Positions 17,882 to 29,150 are shown, counted from the stretch's first letter. The stretch: 64,000 nt of DNA from Bacteroidales bacterium M6 (GCA_001689485.1 LUJQ01000061.1:1-64000); one strand, 5' to 3'. Notes: a model not told the origin generated them from the sequence alone. Made by a program: numbers and translations.

Positions 17882-17936
17882 CAGCTACCGTTCAAACCGA
17901 TCGGTTTGAACGGTAGCTGCCACTTGTGGCAGCTAC
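17881..17936 (+). promoter_or_regulatory. 40-bp perfect palindrome overlapping a second hairpin at the transcript 5' end
   Basis: Positions 17881-17920 are a perfect palindrome (left half starts GCAGCTACCG, centre ACCGATCGGT). Its right end is reused as the left arm of a second stem, GTAGCTGCCAC TT GTGGCAGCTAC (17913-17936), so the two hairpins exclude each other. They begin at the predicted transcript start. A blunt 5' hairpin could protect the mRNA, or the pair could act as a switch or an operator. No U tract follows. Confidence 0.7.
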
Positions 17937-17994
17937 GAAAAAACTCAGTGAACAATTCATTATCCAATACAAATCACCCACAAAATCACCATTT

Positions 17995-19200
17995 ATGAAG
18001 AAGATTTACTCTTTATTAGCTATTGCTGGCATCACAATGTCAATGACAGCGACTGAACAGATGTCAAAAGGTATCGCCCCATTGCGTGCAGCCCTTGAAA
18101 CAAACACATTCACACTTGAATCCGTAAAGCTGCCTGCTGTTGACAATATTAAAAAAGCCCCTCAGTCACGAGTTGCTATATCTTCAATATCGGAATGCAC
18201 CGGTATATATGATTACAACGTAGTCATCCCGACACAAACCGGCGACCAAAGCGCGGTATTTACCGGCGAAATAACCCATTTGAGCGGTAACAATGTAATG
18301 ATCAGCGGTGTGCGCTATGTCGATGTAGAATTTAAAGGTACCGTAGATTTGGCAGCCGGGACTATAACCTGCCCGAGTCAGGAACTACTTGATCTAGGTA
18401 GAGACCAACTGTACATGTATAAGGCAGTGGAGGAGCCGGAAGGTTTATATTTGACTGAAGAAGATTTGGTGTTCACCATGAATGCAGACAAGTCTATGAC
18501 CCTTCCTGACAATGAATACATAATCTATGCCTACAAAAGCAATCCGACCGAAACGGTAATGGCAATGCTGGGAAAAGTAAAATTCACGGTTTCTACCAAG
18601 AATGTAAAGGCGGTTGTTGAAGAAAGAGATGTAAACTCAAACAACCAATATATAGACACCTACACCAAATATAACCAATATTTTAACGCAACATTTGACG
18701 GGAACAACAACCGCATCGCCCTTGAAGGTTTTATGTTTAATAACGCTATGGCTCAAGGTATGGATGCATCCCCCATCTACATTACTATCAATCCCACTGC
18801 AAAGACAGCTGAGATTGCTAGCAACCAGCACTGGTTCACCCTTACCCAGGGGACACAAAGTGCCAGCACCACATTCTTCTGCTTCGACCCTGAAACACAG
18901 AATATACTTCCTTCATATCCGTGTACTGTTAACGGCAACAAACTCTCGTGGAGCGGAGATTTTGTATGCGTAGACGAACAGGGCGGTTTTTGGGGATGGT
19001 ATCGCAACTGCGACATGACACTTCCTTTCGACGTATTCACCGGCGCAGAGGGCGGCATTGAAAATGTTACTGCAACAACCGACGTGAATGCTCCCGTTGA
19101 ATACTTCAACCTCCAGGGTGTACGCGTGGCTAATCCCGAAGCTGGCCAGCTTGTAATCAAGCGCCAGGGTTCAACCGTAACCAAGATTGTTGTTCGCTGA
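17995..19200 (+). CDS. Secreted protein of unknown function with NLQGVRV C-terminal motif
   Basis: A 401-residue exported protein with the signal peptide MKKIYSLLAIAGITMSMTAT. I do not recognise the body, which is beta-rich with several VxFTVST- and TYTKYNQYF-like strands. The last 35 residues (PVEYFNLQGVRVANPEAG...IVVR) match a C-terminal tail seen on many secreted Bacteroidales proteins and resemble a worn type IX sorting-type domain. No secretion genes are present here to confirm that route. It is a single-gene unit between terminators, driven by a consensus promoter and a hairpin leader, so it may be well expressed. Confidence 0.75.
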   Translation: MKKIYSLLAIAGITMSMTATEQMSKGIAPLRAALETNTFTLESVKLPAVDNIKKAPQSRVAISSISECTGIYDYNVVIPTQTGDQSAVFTGEITHLSGNNVMISGVRYVDVEFKGTVDLAAGTITCPSQELLDLGRDQLYMYKAVEEPEGLYLTEEDLVFTMNADKSMTLPDNEYIIYAYKSNPTETVMAMLGKVKFTVSTKNVKAVVEERDVNSNNQYIDTYTKYNQYFNATFDGNNNRIALEGFMFNNAMAQGMDASPIYITINPTAKTAEIASNQHWFTLTQGTQSASTTFFCFDPETQNILPSYPCTVNGNKLSWSGDFVCVDEQGGFWGWYRNCDMTLPFDVFTGAEGGIENVTATTDVNAPVEYFNLQGVRVANPEAGQLVIKRQGSTVTKIVVR

Positions 19201-19269
19201 CAATCCGACATCAGGGACTACGGATTATACGAAACGAGATTCCGCCCCCTGATCTGATATAAATTAATT

Positions 19270-19305
19270 GAAGGCGCTGTGTCACATTTGCGACACAGCG
19301 CCTTC
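19270..19305 (+). terminator. Hairpin terminator
   Basis: A stem GAAGGCGCTGTGTC with its complement and an 8-nt loop, 69 bp after the secreted protein gene. The stem sequence recurs in the terminator at 55374 (GGCGCTGTGTC), but this copy lacks the conserved flank found there. Confidence 0.7.
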
Positions 19306-19369
19306 CCCATATCTATAAGGCAAGTTGACACCATAACACATACCGGATGGTAATTTCCACTTTTTTTGC

Positions 19370-19377
19370 TACCTTTG
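19370..19377 (+). promoter_or_regulatory. -7 box almost touching the start codon
   Basis: TACCTTTG ends 4 bp before the ATG at 19382, so a transcript from it would have little or no 5' leader. No -33 TTTG is visible at the usual distance. Confidence 0.5.
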
Positions 19378-19381
19378 TGTT

Positions 19382-20131
19382 ATGAATGATAATGCAACGA
19401 CACCGGCAACCGAGAGCGCGGCTATCGAAGCGGCGCTCTATCTGTTTCCTGTGCCTTTGAGCGACACATCGGCAATTGCCGATGTTCTCCCTGAAAGAAA
19501 CGCACGGTTGCTGCGTGGCATCCGTCACTTCATTGTGGAAAACGTGAGGTCGGCCCGGCGTTTCCTAAAACGGGTTGACCCATCCGTCGACATCAACACC
19601 CTGCAGTTCACGGTGCTTGACGAGCACACCGACCCTGCGGAAGTGGCCGCCATGCTGCGACCTCTCAAGCAAGGGGAGCCGATGGGTGTTATTTCCGAAG
19701 CCGGCTGTCCGGCCGTGGCCGATCCGGGGGCTGACGCGGTGGCAGTAGCGCAACGCAAAGGATTGAAGGTGGTGCCGCTTACAGGCCCCTCAAGCCTGCT
19801 GCTGGCCCTGATGGGTTCGGGATTCAACGGACAAAGCTTTGCCTTCAACGGCTACCTGCCTATCGACGCCCAGAAGCGAACTGCCAAATTCAAGGAAATG
19901 GAACGGCGGATAGCACGCGAACGTCAAACGCAAATCTTCATCGAGACCCCCTATCGCAACAACCGCCTGATTGGCGAACTGACACGGACACTGCCCGGCA
20001 ACATGCTCCTTTGCGTGGCTTCCGACATCACCGGCCAACGGGAATCGATACAGACAATGCCACTTTCGAAATGGGCGAAAGCATCGTATAACTACGATAA
20101 GATCCCCACCATCTTCCTACTATATTCATAA
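19382..20131 (+). CDS. SAM-dependent methyltransferase, RsmI-like tetrapyrrole-methylase fold
   Basis: A 249-residue member of the tetrapyrrole-methylase fold related to RsmI, the 16S rRNA C1402 ribose methylase. Visible motifs are EAGCPAVADPGADAVAVAQ, VPLTGPSSLLLALMGSGF and FIETPYRNN. The N terminus ALYLFPVPLSD differs from classic RsmI, and proteins like this often coexist with true RsmI in Bacteroidetes, so the substrate is uncertain. It starts a run of co-directional genes through the thioesterase at 24055. Confidence 0.82.
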   Translation: MNDNATTPATESAAIEAALYLFPVPLSDTSAIADVLPERNARLLRGIRHFIVENVRSARRFLKRVDPSVDINTLQFTVLDEHTDPAEVAAMLRPLKQGEPMGVISEAGCPAVADPGADAVAVAQRKGLKVVPLTGPSSLLLALMGSGFNGQSFAFNGYLPIDAQKRTAKFKEMERRIARERQTQIFIETPYRNNRLIGELTRTLPGNMLLCVASDITGQRESIQTMPLSKWAKASYNYDKIPTIFLLYS

Positions 20132-20162
20132 TTCCAGGAAAATCCATAATAACCAACCCGCG

Positions 20163-21224
20163 ATGGCACGCTACAAAAAACGACCCGGCGCAACAGAAGG
20201 GATGCAAGGTCTCTTCGACGATTTGGAAAGCACGCTCTTTCCAGAGGCCGAACGTCTGCCCGTGCATCCGGGCATAGAACAGGCGGCAAAACGTGCCGCC
20301 GACATCGGAAACCTCAAACGCCGCGAACTTTTCGGCGATGGCGACACATTCTCGCCGCTAGAAGATATACCTGTAATCGACCGGCTGAAATTCATATCGT
20401 TCGGCAGCGGGAGTTCGGGCAACTGCGCATTCATCGGTGATGACACCACCGGGGTGCTTATCGACGCCGGGGTTGACATAGCAAAAGTGGTCGACGAACT
20501 TGGCCGCAACGGCATAAAGATGGACGCGGTGAAAGGAATCGTGCTGACCCACGACCACTCCGACCACGTGCGCTACGTCTACGGCCTGGTACGCAAATAC
20601 CGCCACATGGGCGTTTACTGCACACCACGAACACTCAACGGCATGCTACGCCGACATTGCATCTCAAACCGGATAAAGGATTATCACCGCCCCATCTACA
20701 AAGAACATCAGTTCAACATCGGCAACTTCTCACTTCTCGCCTTCGACGTGATGCATGACGGAACCGACAACTGCGGTTTCTTCATCACCCACGGCAACCA
20801 TTCGATAGCCGTGGCAACCGACCTCGGCTGTGTGTCGGAACGCGCCGACTTCTACATGCGCCAGGCGAACTACCTGATGATTGAGGCAAACTACGACAAA
20901 GCAATGCTTGCCGCAGGCCCATATCCCGAATACCTCAAAGCACGCATCCTATCCGACAACGGCCACCTCGACAACGAGGTTACAGCACGCTATCTCGCCG
21001 AAATCTACAGCCACTCGCTCCGCAACATATTCCTGTGCCATCTGAGCAAGGACAACAACACTCCCGAAATAGCATTGAAGGCAGTCGAGGATGCCCTGCA
21101 CGGTGCCGGGGTAGACATCATAGGCGACTGTTCGGGAAGCCCCTATTCGCGCATGGCACCCGTACAACTGCTCGCTCTGCCACGCTTCGATTCGAGCGGG
21201 CTGATAACCCTGCGACTGAAATGA
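20163..21224 (+). CDS. MBL-fold metallohydrolase with N-terminal extension
   Basis: A 353-residue metallo-beta-lactamase-fold hydrolase of the YycJ/WalJ-like type. The fold opens at about residue 76 with LKFISFGSGSSGNCAFIG, and the metal motif is LTHDHSDH. Later ligands lie in FDVMHDG and CHLSKDN. Family members usually begin at the FISFGSGSSGN strand. Here about 75 extra residues precede it, and no start codon is available at the usual place, so the extension is probably translated. The 3' end overlaps the menA start by ATGA, indicating coupling. Confidence 0.85.
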   Translation: MARYKKRPGATEGMQGLFDDLESTLFPEAERLPVHPGIEQAAKRAADIGNLKRRELFGDGDTFSPLEDIPVIDRLKFISFGSGSSGNCAFIGDDTTGVLIDAGVDIAKVVDELGRNGIKMDAVKGIVLTHDHSDHVRYVYGLVRKYRHMGVYCTPRTLNGMLRRHCISNRIKDYHRPIYKEHQFNIGNFSLLAFDVMHDGTDNCGFFITHGNHSIAVATDLGCVSERADFYMRQANYLMIEANYDKAMLAAGPYPEYLKARILSDNGHLDNEVTARYLAEIYSHSLRNIFLCHLSKDNNTPEIALKAVEDALHGAGVDIIGDCSGSPYSRMAPVQLLALPRFDSSGLITLRLK

Positions 21225-22138
21225 ACCGAAACAAACCTACAACCCGTCAGAATGCCACCCGACGCCCGGCAGCAGCCTGTTGGGTGGAGGCCATGCGGCT
21301 GCGCACCCTCCCGGTTTCCGTGTCAGGGGTGTTGGCAGCCATAGCCCTCGCAATCATCAACCACACATTCCAATGGCTACCGGCAACAATATGCTTCACC
21401 TTCGCCGTGCTGGCACAAATTGCCTCGAACTTCGCCAATGAATACTTTGACTATCGCGACGGCCTCGACAGCAAAGGGCGCGTAGGCCCGCGCCGTGGTG
21501 TGGCCGAAGGCGATATAACCCCGCGAGCCATGCTCAACGCCACCCTCATCACCCTTGCCACGGCAGCCTTGGTAGGACTGGCCCTCGTCTACTGGGGGGG
21601 ATGGTGGCTCGTAGCGGCCGGTGTTGTAATTGTGTGCGGCGCCCTGGCTTATTCGGCAGGCCCCTACCCATTGTCGCGCCACGGTCTGGGTGAGGTGGCC
21701 GTAATCCTGTTTTTCGGCGTAGCTCCGGTAACCCTCACCTATTGGATTCAGGCCGGAAGCTGTCCGGCCGAAGTGTGGATAACATCGCTTTCAATTGGCC
21801 TTATGGGCGCCAACGTGCTGATTGTAAACAATTATCGCGACCGCGAAGAGGATGCAGCCGTCGGCAAACTAACGCTTGCGGTCAAATACGGGCCTAAGGC
21901 AGTCACTACCCTCTATCTCATCAACGGCATACTCGCTGCGATTCTTATGTTCCCGATATGGCGCCTTATGCCATATGCATGGGTCGCCCCGTCGCTCTAT
22001 CTCTACCTCAATTTCTTTCTGTGGGAACGATTACGCAAATTCCACGGCAAGGCTCTCAACCCCCTGCTCGGACAAACCGCCTGCGCCATGTTCCTCTACA
22101 CCGCCCTGCTCCTTATTGCAGCGATAATGCTAAAATAA
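21221..22138 (+). CDS. menA: 1,4-dihydroxy-2-naphthoate polyprenyltransferase
   Basis: A 305-residue UbiA-superfamily integral membrane enzyme that attaches the polyprenyl tail in menaquinone synthesis. The substrate-binding aspartate motifs are NFANEYFDYRDGLD and NNYRDREED. Eight or nine hydrophobic helices are visible. The MRLRTLPVSVSGVL opening of the domain is typical for MenA. The start at 21221 overlaps the MBL gene stop (ATGA). Upstream in-frame sequence is a shadow of that gene. recF follows 11 bp later. Confidence 0.92.
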   Translation: MNRNKPTTRQNATRRPAAACWVEAMRLRTLPVSVSGVLAAIALAIINHTFQWLPATICFTFAVLAQIASNFANEYFDYRDGLDSKGRVGPRRGVAEGDITPRAMLNATLITLATAALVGLALVYWGGWWLVAAGVVIVCGALAYSAGPYPLSRHGLGEVAVILFFGVAPVTLTYWIQAGSCPAEVWITSLSIGLMGANVLIVNNYRDREEDAAVGKLTLAVKYGPKAVTTLYLINGILAAILMFPIWRLMPYAWVAPSLYLYLNFFLWERLRKFHGKALNPLLGQTACAMFLYTALLLIAAIMLK

Positions 22139-22149
22139 AAAACTCTCCG

Positions 22150-23253
22150 ATGACGCTTAACGAACTGAATATAACCAACTTCAAAAACATAGCCGAGGCC
22201 AGGATGGAGTTCTCCCCGAAAATCAACTGCCTTCTCGGCAACAACGGGATGGGTAAAAGCAACCTGCTCGACGCCATCCACTACCTCAGTTTCTGCAAAA
22301 GCTTCAGCGGCCTGACCGATGCCGCCCTGATGCGGAGAGGGGCGGAGTTCACCACCCTGCGCGGCATCTACACGCGCAAAGGTGCCGACGAAGAACTTTC
22401 ACTCGGACTGATGCCGGGCAAGCGCAAATCGTTCAAACGCAAGGGGAAGGAATACGAACGCCTCAGCTCACACATAGGCGCGTTCCCGCTGGTGATGATT
22501 TCGCCGTCCGACCACGACTTGATTGCCGGGACGGGCGAAGAGCGCCGCCGATTCATCGACATGGTGATTTCGCAAACCGACGCCGCCTATCTCGACCATC
22601 TGATCCGCTACGCACGGGCACTGCAACAACGCAACAAGCTGCTGCGCGACCATGTGGCCGACCCGGGGCTTTACATGGCCGTGGAACTGGCAATGAGCCG
22701 TTCGGCAGCCTACATAACCCGCGCACGCCAAACCCGCGTGGCCGAACTCACCGAAATTTTCACGGCATTCTATTCCAGGATAGCCTCCGACGGCGAAATC
22801 CCGGCCATGCCATTACGCAGCCACCTGGCCGACGATCCCGATTCCCTCCCTATCCTGCTCGACGAAACCAGGCGTCGCGACGAAATTGTAGGCCACACCT
22901 CCGTAGGCCCCCATCGCGACGACATCGACCTGCAACTGAACGGCATGCCCGTGCGGCGTGCAGCATCGCAAGGTCAGTGCAAGACATATGTGATAGCCCT
23001 GCGCCTTGCCCAATATGAATTCCTGGCACGCGCCACGAAAATGAAACCGTTGCTGCTGCTCGACGACATTTTCGACAAACTGGATGCCACACGTGTTGCA
23101 AGGCTGATAGAAATAGCATCCGAACCGATGTTCGGGCAGATTTTCATCACCGACACAAACCGCGACCATCTTGACAGCCTGATTTCAAGTTCTCCCGCCG
23201 ACCACCGCACATGGATTGTGGCCGACGGGGCATTCACCCCTGCCTCCTGCTAA
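22150..23253 (+). CDS. recF: DNA replication and repair protein RecF
   Basis: A 367-residue SMC-like ATPase that helps load RecA at gaps. The N terminus LNELNITNFKNIAEARMEF is typical. Walker A is GNNGMGKSN at about 30-38, and Walker B is LLLLDDIFDKLD. The family signature near SQGQCKTYVIALRLAQ is present. Length is normal. The TAA stop shares its last A with the ATG of the next gene, a DciA-like protein, so the two are translationally coupled. Confidence 0.95.
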   Translation: MTLNELNITNFKNIAEARMEFSPKINCLLGNNGMGKSNLLDAIHYLSFCKSFSGLTDAALMRRGAEFTTLRGIYTRKGADEELSLGLMPGKRKSFKRKGKEYERLSSHIGAFPLVMISPSDHDLIAGTGEERRRFIDMVISQTDAAYLDHLIRYARALQQRNKLLRDHVADPGLYMAVELAMSRSAAYITRARQTRVAELTEIFTAFYSRIASDGEIPAMPLRSHLADDPDSLPILLDETRRRDEIVGHTSVGPHRDDIDLQLNGMPVRRAASQGQCKTYVIALRLAQYEFLARATKMKPLLLLDDIFDKLDATRVARLIEIASEPMFGQIFITDTNRDHLDSLISSSPADHRTWIVADGAFTPASC

Positions 23254-23543
23254 TGAAACGGGTCGAACCAATGTCTATCCGGCAGATTATCGACAAGGTA
23301 ATCGATTCATCGTCGGCCAAGAGCGAGATGCTGGAACATCGCGCAGCCTTCATGTGGCCTGACATAGTGGGGCCGGGAGTGAACCGCCAGACCATGAGGC
23401 GGTATGTGGCAAAAGGTGTGCTGCATGTCTACATAGCCTCCGCCCCGATGAAAACCGAACTGGGCTTCGCACGCAACGCCATAATGAGGCGTATCAACGA
23501 AGCCCTGGGCGCCGAAGTGATAACCGAGATCAAGATTCATTGA
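23253..23543 (+). CDS. DUF721 (DciA-like) protein
   Basis: A 96-residue protein beginning MKRVEPMSIRQIIDKV. It matches DUF721, the family that includes DciA, a loader or regulator of the replicative helicase in bacteria without DnaC. The sequence shows WPDIVGPGVNRQTMRRYVAKGVLHVYIASAP. It overlaps the recF stop by one base, and recF-DUF721 pairing is common. A second possible start is the methionine at 23271. The replication role comes from family knowledge and is not shown here. Confidence 0.82.
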   Translation: MKRVEPMSIRQIIDKVIDSSSAKSEMLEHRAAFMWPDIVGPGVNRQTMRRYVAKGVLHVYIASAPMKTELGFARNAIMRRINEALGAEVITEIKIH

Positions 23544-23590
23544 ATCATACGACATCAAAAAATTACACAAAATAAAACAAACATAAAACA

Positions 23591-24055
23591 ATGCCGGCAA
23601 CAATACAGCTCCCCCCCTGCAACAATCCAAAGGTCCCACAGGCCGGACACCCGTTCCGCCACATAGTCGACGTGCAGACACGTTTCAACGATTTCGACCT
23701 TCTCGGCCACCTCAACAACTCGGTCTACCTCCAGTTTATGGACCTGGCCAAAGTCAGCTACTTCGAAGCGGTGACAGGCGCCCCCCTCGACATCAAAGGC
23801 CCAGGGGTGGTAATTGTCAACATCAACGTGAACTTCTTCTCACCGGCCTATTTCCGCGAACCGCTCGCTGTGGCAACGGCATGCATCAAAATTTCCCGCC
23901 GAAGCTTCATCCTGGAGCAACGGGTTGTGAACCCCCTCACAGGAGATGTGAAATGCGTGGCCGAAACAGTGATGGCATCGTTCGACCCGGCAACTGCAAC
24001 CTCGCCCGAGCTCGACGCAACATGGGTAGAATCCCTGCGCCGTTACGAAAGCTGA
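23591..24055 (+). CDS. Hotdog-fold acyl-CoA thioesterase
   Basis: A 154-residue 4-hydroxybenzoyl-CoA-thioesterase-like protein with the signature FNDFDLLGHLNNSVYLQFMD, where the aspartate and the GHLNN motif form the active site. Such enzymes hydrolyse acyl-CoA thioesters. The chain specificity cannot be read here. In Bacteroidales a similar enzyme often accompanies menaquinone genes, and menA is three genes upstream, so a role in 1,4-dihydroxy-2-naphthoyl-CoA hydrolysis is possible but speculative. Confidence 0.85.
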   Translation: MPATIQLPPCNNPKVPQAGHPFRHIVDVQTRFNDFDLLGHLNNSVYLQFMDLAKVSYFEAVTGAPLDIKGPGVVIVNINVNFFSPAYFREPLAVATACIKISRRSFILEQRVVNPLTGDVKCVAETVMASFDPATATSPELDATWVESLRRYES

Positions 24056-24082
24056 AAGCCGCGGCCACCCCGACCGAATCCG

Positions 24083-24114
24083 TTTGCCCAATCGCAAGGA
24101 AAACGTTAATTTTG
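24083..24114 (+). promoter_or_regulatory. Promoter of kdsD
   Basis: TTTG (24083-24086), 20 bp, TAATTTTG (24107-24114), 39 bp before the kdsD start. A small GCGGT/ACCGC hairpin lies in the leader. Confidence 0.8.
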
Positions 24115-24152
24115 CATAGCGGTGTCAAACCAATACCGCAAAACGTAAGCTT

Positions 24153-24758
24153 ATGGATATAGAAACCTCCATGCGTCAGATTCTCGAAGCCGAGAGCAAC
24201 GCAATCCGCAACATACCATATTCCCCCGACTTCGACCGTGCCGTCGAGCTGATTCTCGAACATGTGCACCGCCGCAGGGGAAAGCTCGTCACCTCAGGCA
24301 TGGGTAAAGCCGGGCAGATTGCCATGAACATAGCCACAACGTTCAGCAGCACGGGCATACCTGCCGTAAACCTCCACCCCTCCGAAGCCCAGCACGGCGA
24401 CCTCGGAGTGTTGCAACCCGATGATGTGATGTTGCTGATTTCCAACTCTGGCAAGACACGCGAGATTATAGAACTCGTGTCGCTCGCACGCAACCTCATC
24501 CCGACAATCCCTATAATCACCATAACCGGGCATGCCGACAGCGCTTTGGCCGAAATGGCCGATGCCACGCTTTTCACCGGCGGTGCCCCGGAGGTGTGCC
24601 CCCTAGGGCTTACCCCCACCACTTCCACCACGCTGATGACAGTGATTGGCGACATCCTTGTAGTCAACGTAATGAACCGCAGCGGCTTCACCATCCGCGA
24701 CTATGCCCTCCGCCATCACGGAGGCTACCTCGGACACGCCGCCCGCGAAAAATCCTGA
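24153..24758 (+). CDS. kdsD: D-arabinose 5-phosphate isomerase, single SIS domain
   Basis: A 201-residue SIS-domain sugar isomerase that converts ribulose 5-phosphate to arabinose 5-phosphate for Kdo and lipopolysaccharide synthesis. The fold shows VTSGMGKAGQIAMNIA, HPSEAQHGDLGVLQPDDVMLLISNSGKT and PTTSTTLMTVIGD. The C-terminal CBS pair of E. coli KdsD/KpsF is absent. Short single-domain enzymes of this kind are established in Bacteroides. The start at 24153 follows a consensus promoter. ribH follows 64 bp later across a heptamer array. Confidence 0.87.
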   Translation: MDIETSMRQILEAESNAIRNIPYSPDFDRAVELILEHVHRRRGKLVTSGMGKAGQIAMNIATTFSSTGIPAVNLHPSEAQHGDLGVLQPDDVMLLISNSGKTREIIELVSLARNLIPTIPIITITGHADSALAEMADATLFTGGAPEVCPLGLTPTTSTTLMTVIGDILVVNVMNRSGFTIRDYALRHHGGYLGHAAREKS

Positions 24759-24777
24759 CCAAAGCCCACCACCCCGC

Positions 24778-24810
24778 TTATAACTTACAACTTAAAACTT
24801 ATAACTTAAA
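24778..24810. repeat. Short heptamer array before ribH
   Basis: About five units (CTTATAA, CTTACAA, CTTAAAA, CTTATAA, CTTAAAT) end 12 nt before the ribH start. It is a single pre-start arm with no opposing arm after the kdsD stop. Confidence 0.75.
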
Positions 24811-24822
24811 TCTCCTCCCCCT

Positions 24823-26980
<2,158 letters not shown>

Positions 26981-27023
26981 AACATCAGCCGATTAACAAC
27001 ATTAAAACCACGACTTCGAACTC

Positions 27024-29150
27024 ATGGACAAAAACACTATCTACGGCATGCTCATGATGGGGCTTGTAATCTTCGGATTCATGTACCTCAACAAGGGCGA
27101 CCAGGAAAAAATACAGCAACAGCTCCAGGAGCAGGCCGAACAGCAACAGGCACGCGAAGCCCGCGAGGCAGAGCAATCGCTGATTGTCGACTCCATCTCC
27201 CCGGCCGAGCTGGCAGGCATACCGGCTATAATGCGACAAGTAGGCACAACCGCATCCGAAGGTGCCGAATACCCCATCACTTACAGCAACAAAAACGTTG
27301 CACTGAGCTACGACGGCGCAACTGTGACCGGGACTGTCCGCGGTGCCGACACGACTCTCACATTCGAAGCCGTGGCCGCATCGCAGTTCGGCGATGACCT
27401 GTCGCTCGAAAACCGGCGCACAGCCATAGGCAACCTCCGTTCGGCACTATCCGACGCCGACCGCTACCGTGGGTTCGCACGCCACCTCAACGGCGAAGAG
27501 AAGCTTGTAACCCTCAAAAACGACGTCCTGAGCCTTGACATCTCCACCCATGGCGGAAACATCGCTCGCGCAACCCTGCTCGACTATTTCAACTACCTCC
27601 CCAAGCCCGGCACCAACGAAATCGACACGACCCATGTCGACGTATGGCAGCTGAACGAGGCGAATTATAACTTTATCCTCACTTCCGCAACACAGCGCTT
27701 CGACACCGGCAACTTCTATTTCACACCCGAAGTTGTCAACGACTCCACGGTGATGATGAAACTCGACCTTGGAAAGGGAGCGATGTGGGCACTGCGCTAC
27801 ACCCTCCCGCAAGGATCATATGTAGTGAAGATGGATGTGGTGCAACAGCGCATGGAAAGTGTAATACCCCCAAGCGTGGCCACAGTAGAGATGCAGTGGC
27901 ACCAGCACATGGGGCGCAACGAGCAGGGACGAGTCTTCGAGGAACGCAACTCCGGCATATACTATAAATATGTGGGCGACACCCCCGACGACATATCTGC
28001 ACAGGGCGACCACTCCGAAACCCTCAAGCAACGCCTTAAATGGATTGCCTTCAAAAACCAGTTCTTCTCGTCGGTGATGATTCCCCGCACCCACTTCGTG
28101 GCTGCCGAAGTCGAATCGAAGGACCTCAAACATGAACCCGGCTTCGTGAAAGACCTCACCGCCAAAACCACCATGGATTATAACTCCACGGCTGAAACAC
28201 CCGTGAGCATCGACATCTTCATCGGCCCCAACCTCTACCCCCTACTGTCGAAACTCGACAAACAGATCGACCCCGACACAGCCGAGAACCTCGACCTCAC
28301 ACGCCTCATCCCCCTGGGATGGTCGGTGTTCCGTTGGATAAGCACGCTGATAATCATCCCCGTGTTCACATTCCTGAGCCAGTTCATATCCAACTACGGC
28401 ATCATAATCCTGCTGCTCACAATCTTCATCAAGGTCATCCTCTTCCCGCTGACATACAAAAGCCTTGTGTCGCAGGCAAAAATGCGCCTCCTGGCACCCG
28501 AGATAAAGGAAATCAACGAAAAATATCCCGGTCAGGAAAACGCCATGACCCGAAACCAGAAAACCATGGCGCTCTACTCGCGTGCCGGTGCCAGCCCCTT
28601 CTCAGGCTGTGTCCCCATGCTGTTGCAGATGCCGATACTCATCGCCATGTTCTGGTTCTTCCCATCATGCATCGAACTCAGGGGTGAATCATTCCTGTGG
28701 GCCAAGAACCTCGCCGCACCCGACGTGATTTTCACACTCCCCTTCACCATACCCTGGTTCGGTAACCACGTGAGCCTGTTCTGCCTTCTGATGACCGTGA
28801 CCAACATCATCTATACACGCATCAACATGCAGAACCAGCCATCGTCAAGCTCGATGCCCGGCATGAAATGGATGATGTACCTCATGCCTGTGATGTTCCT
28901 GTTCATATTCAACGACTATGCATCCGGCCTGAGCTACTACTACTTCCTTTCACTGCTCATCACCATCGTGCAGACCTATATTTTCCGTGCATGCGTCAAC
29001 GAAGACAAGATGCGCGCCCGAATGATGGCCAACGCCGCCAAGCCCAAAAAGAAATCAGGCTTCATGGCACGCCTTGAGGAAGCACAGCGCCAGCAACAGG
29101 CAATGCTCCGCGAGCAGCAGAAAAAGAACTCCAAAGGAGGGCGCCGGTAA
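27024..29150 (+). CDS. yidC: Membrane protein insertase YidC
   Basis: A 708-residue YidC/Oxa1 insertase of the Gram-negative type. It has an N-terminal anchor (about residues 6-21), a large periplasmic P1 domain, and the conserved membrane core starting near LGWSVFRWISTLIIIP, including LVSQAKMRLLAPEIKEI and CVPMLLQMPILIAMFWFF. The C-terminal tail is basic (REQQKKNSKGGRR), fitting ribosome contact. It inserts inner-membrane proteins alone or with SecYEG. Its stop codon lies in the loop of a strong hairpin. Confidence 0.95.
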   Translation: MDKNTIYGMLMMGLVIFGFMYLNKGDQEKIQQQLQEQAEQQQAREAREAEQSLIVDSISPAELAGIPAIMRQVGTTASEGAEYPITYSNKNVALSYDGATVTGTVRGADTTLTFEAVAASQFGDDLSLENRRTAIGNLRSALSDADRYRGFARHLNGEEKLVTLKNDVLSLDISTHGGNIARATLLDYFNYLPKPGTNEIDTTHVDVWQLNEANYNFILTSATQRFDTGNFYFTPEVVNDSTVMMKLDLGKGAMWALRYTLPQGSYVVKMDVVQQRMESVIPPSVATVEMQWHQHMGRNEQGRVFEERNSGIYYKYVGDTPDDISAQGDHSETLKQRLKWIAFKNQFFSSVMIPRTHFVAAEVESKDLKHEPGFVKDLTAKTTMDYNSTAETPVSIDIFIGPNLYPLLSKLDKQIDPDTAENLDLTRLIPLGWSVFRWISTLIIIPVFTFLSQFISNYGIIILLLTIFIKVILFPLTYKSLVSQAKMRLLAPEIKEINEKYPGQENAMTRNQKTMALYSRAGASPFSGCVPMLLQMPILIAMFWFFPSCIELRGESFLWAKNLAAPDVIFTLPFTIPWFGNHVSLFCLLMTVTNIIYTRINMQNQPSSSSMPGMKWMMYLMPVMFLFIFNDYASGLSYYYFLSLLITIVQTYIFRACVNEDKMRARMMANAAKPKKKSGFMARLEEAQRQQQAMLREQQKKNSKGGRR

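Noticed and set aside
24759..24822. FMN riboswitch before ribH
   Set aside because: The 64-bp gap is too short and is occupied by a heptamer array; no conserved FMN-riboswitch core is visible.
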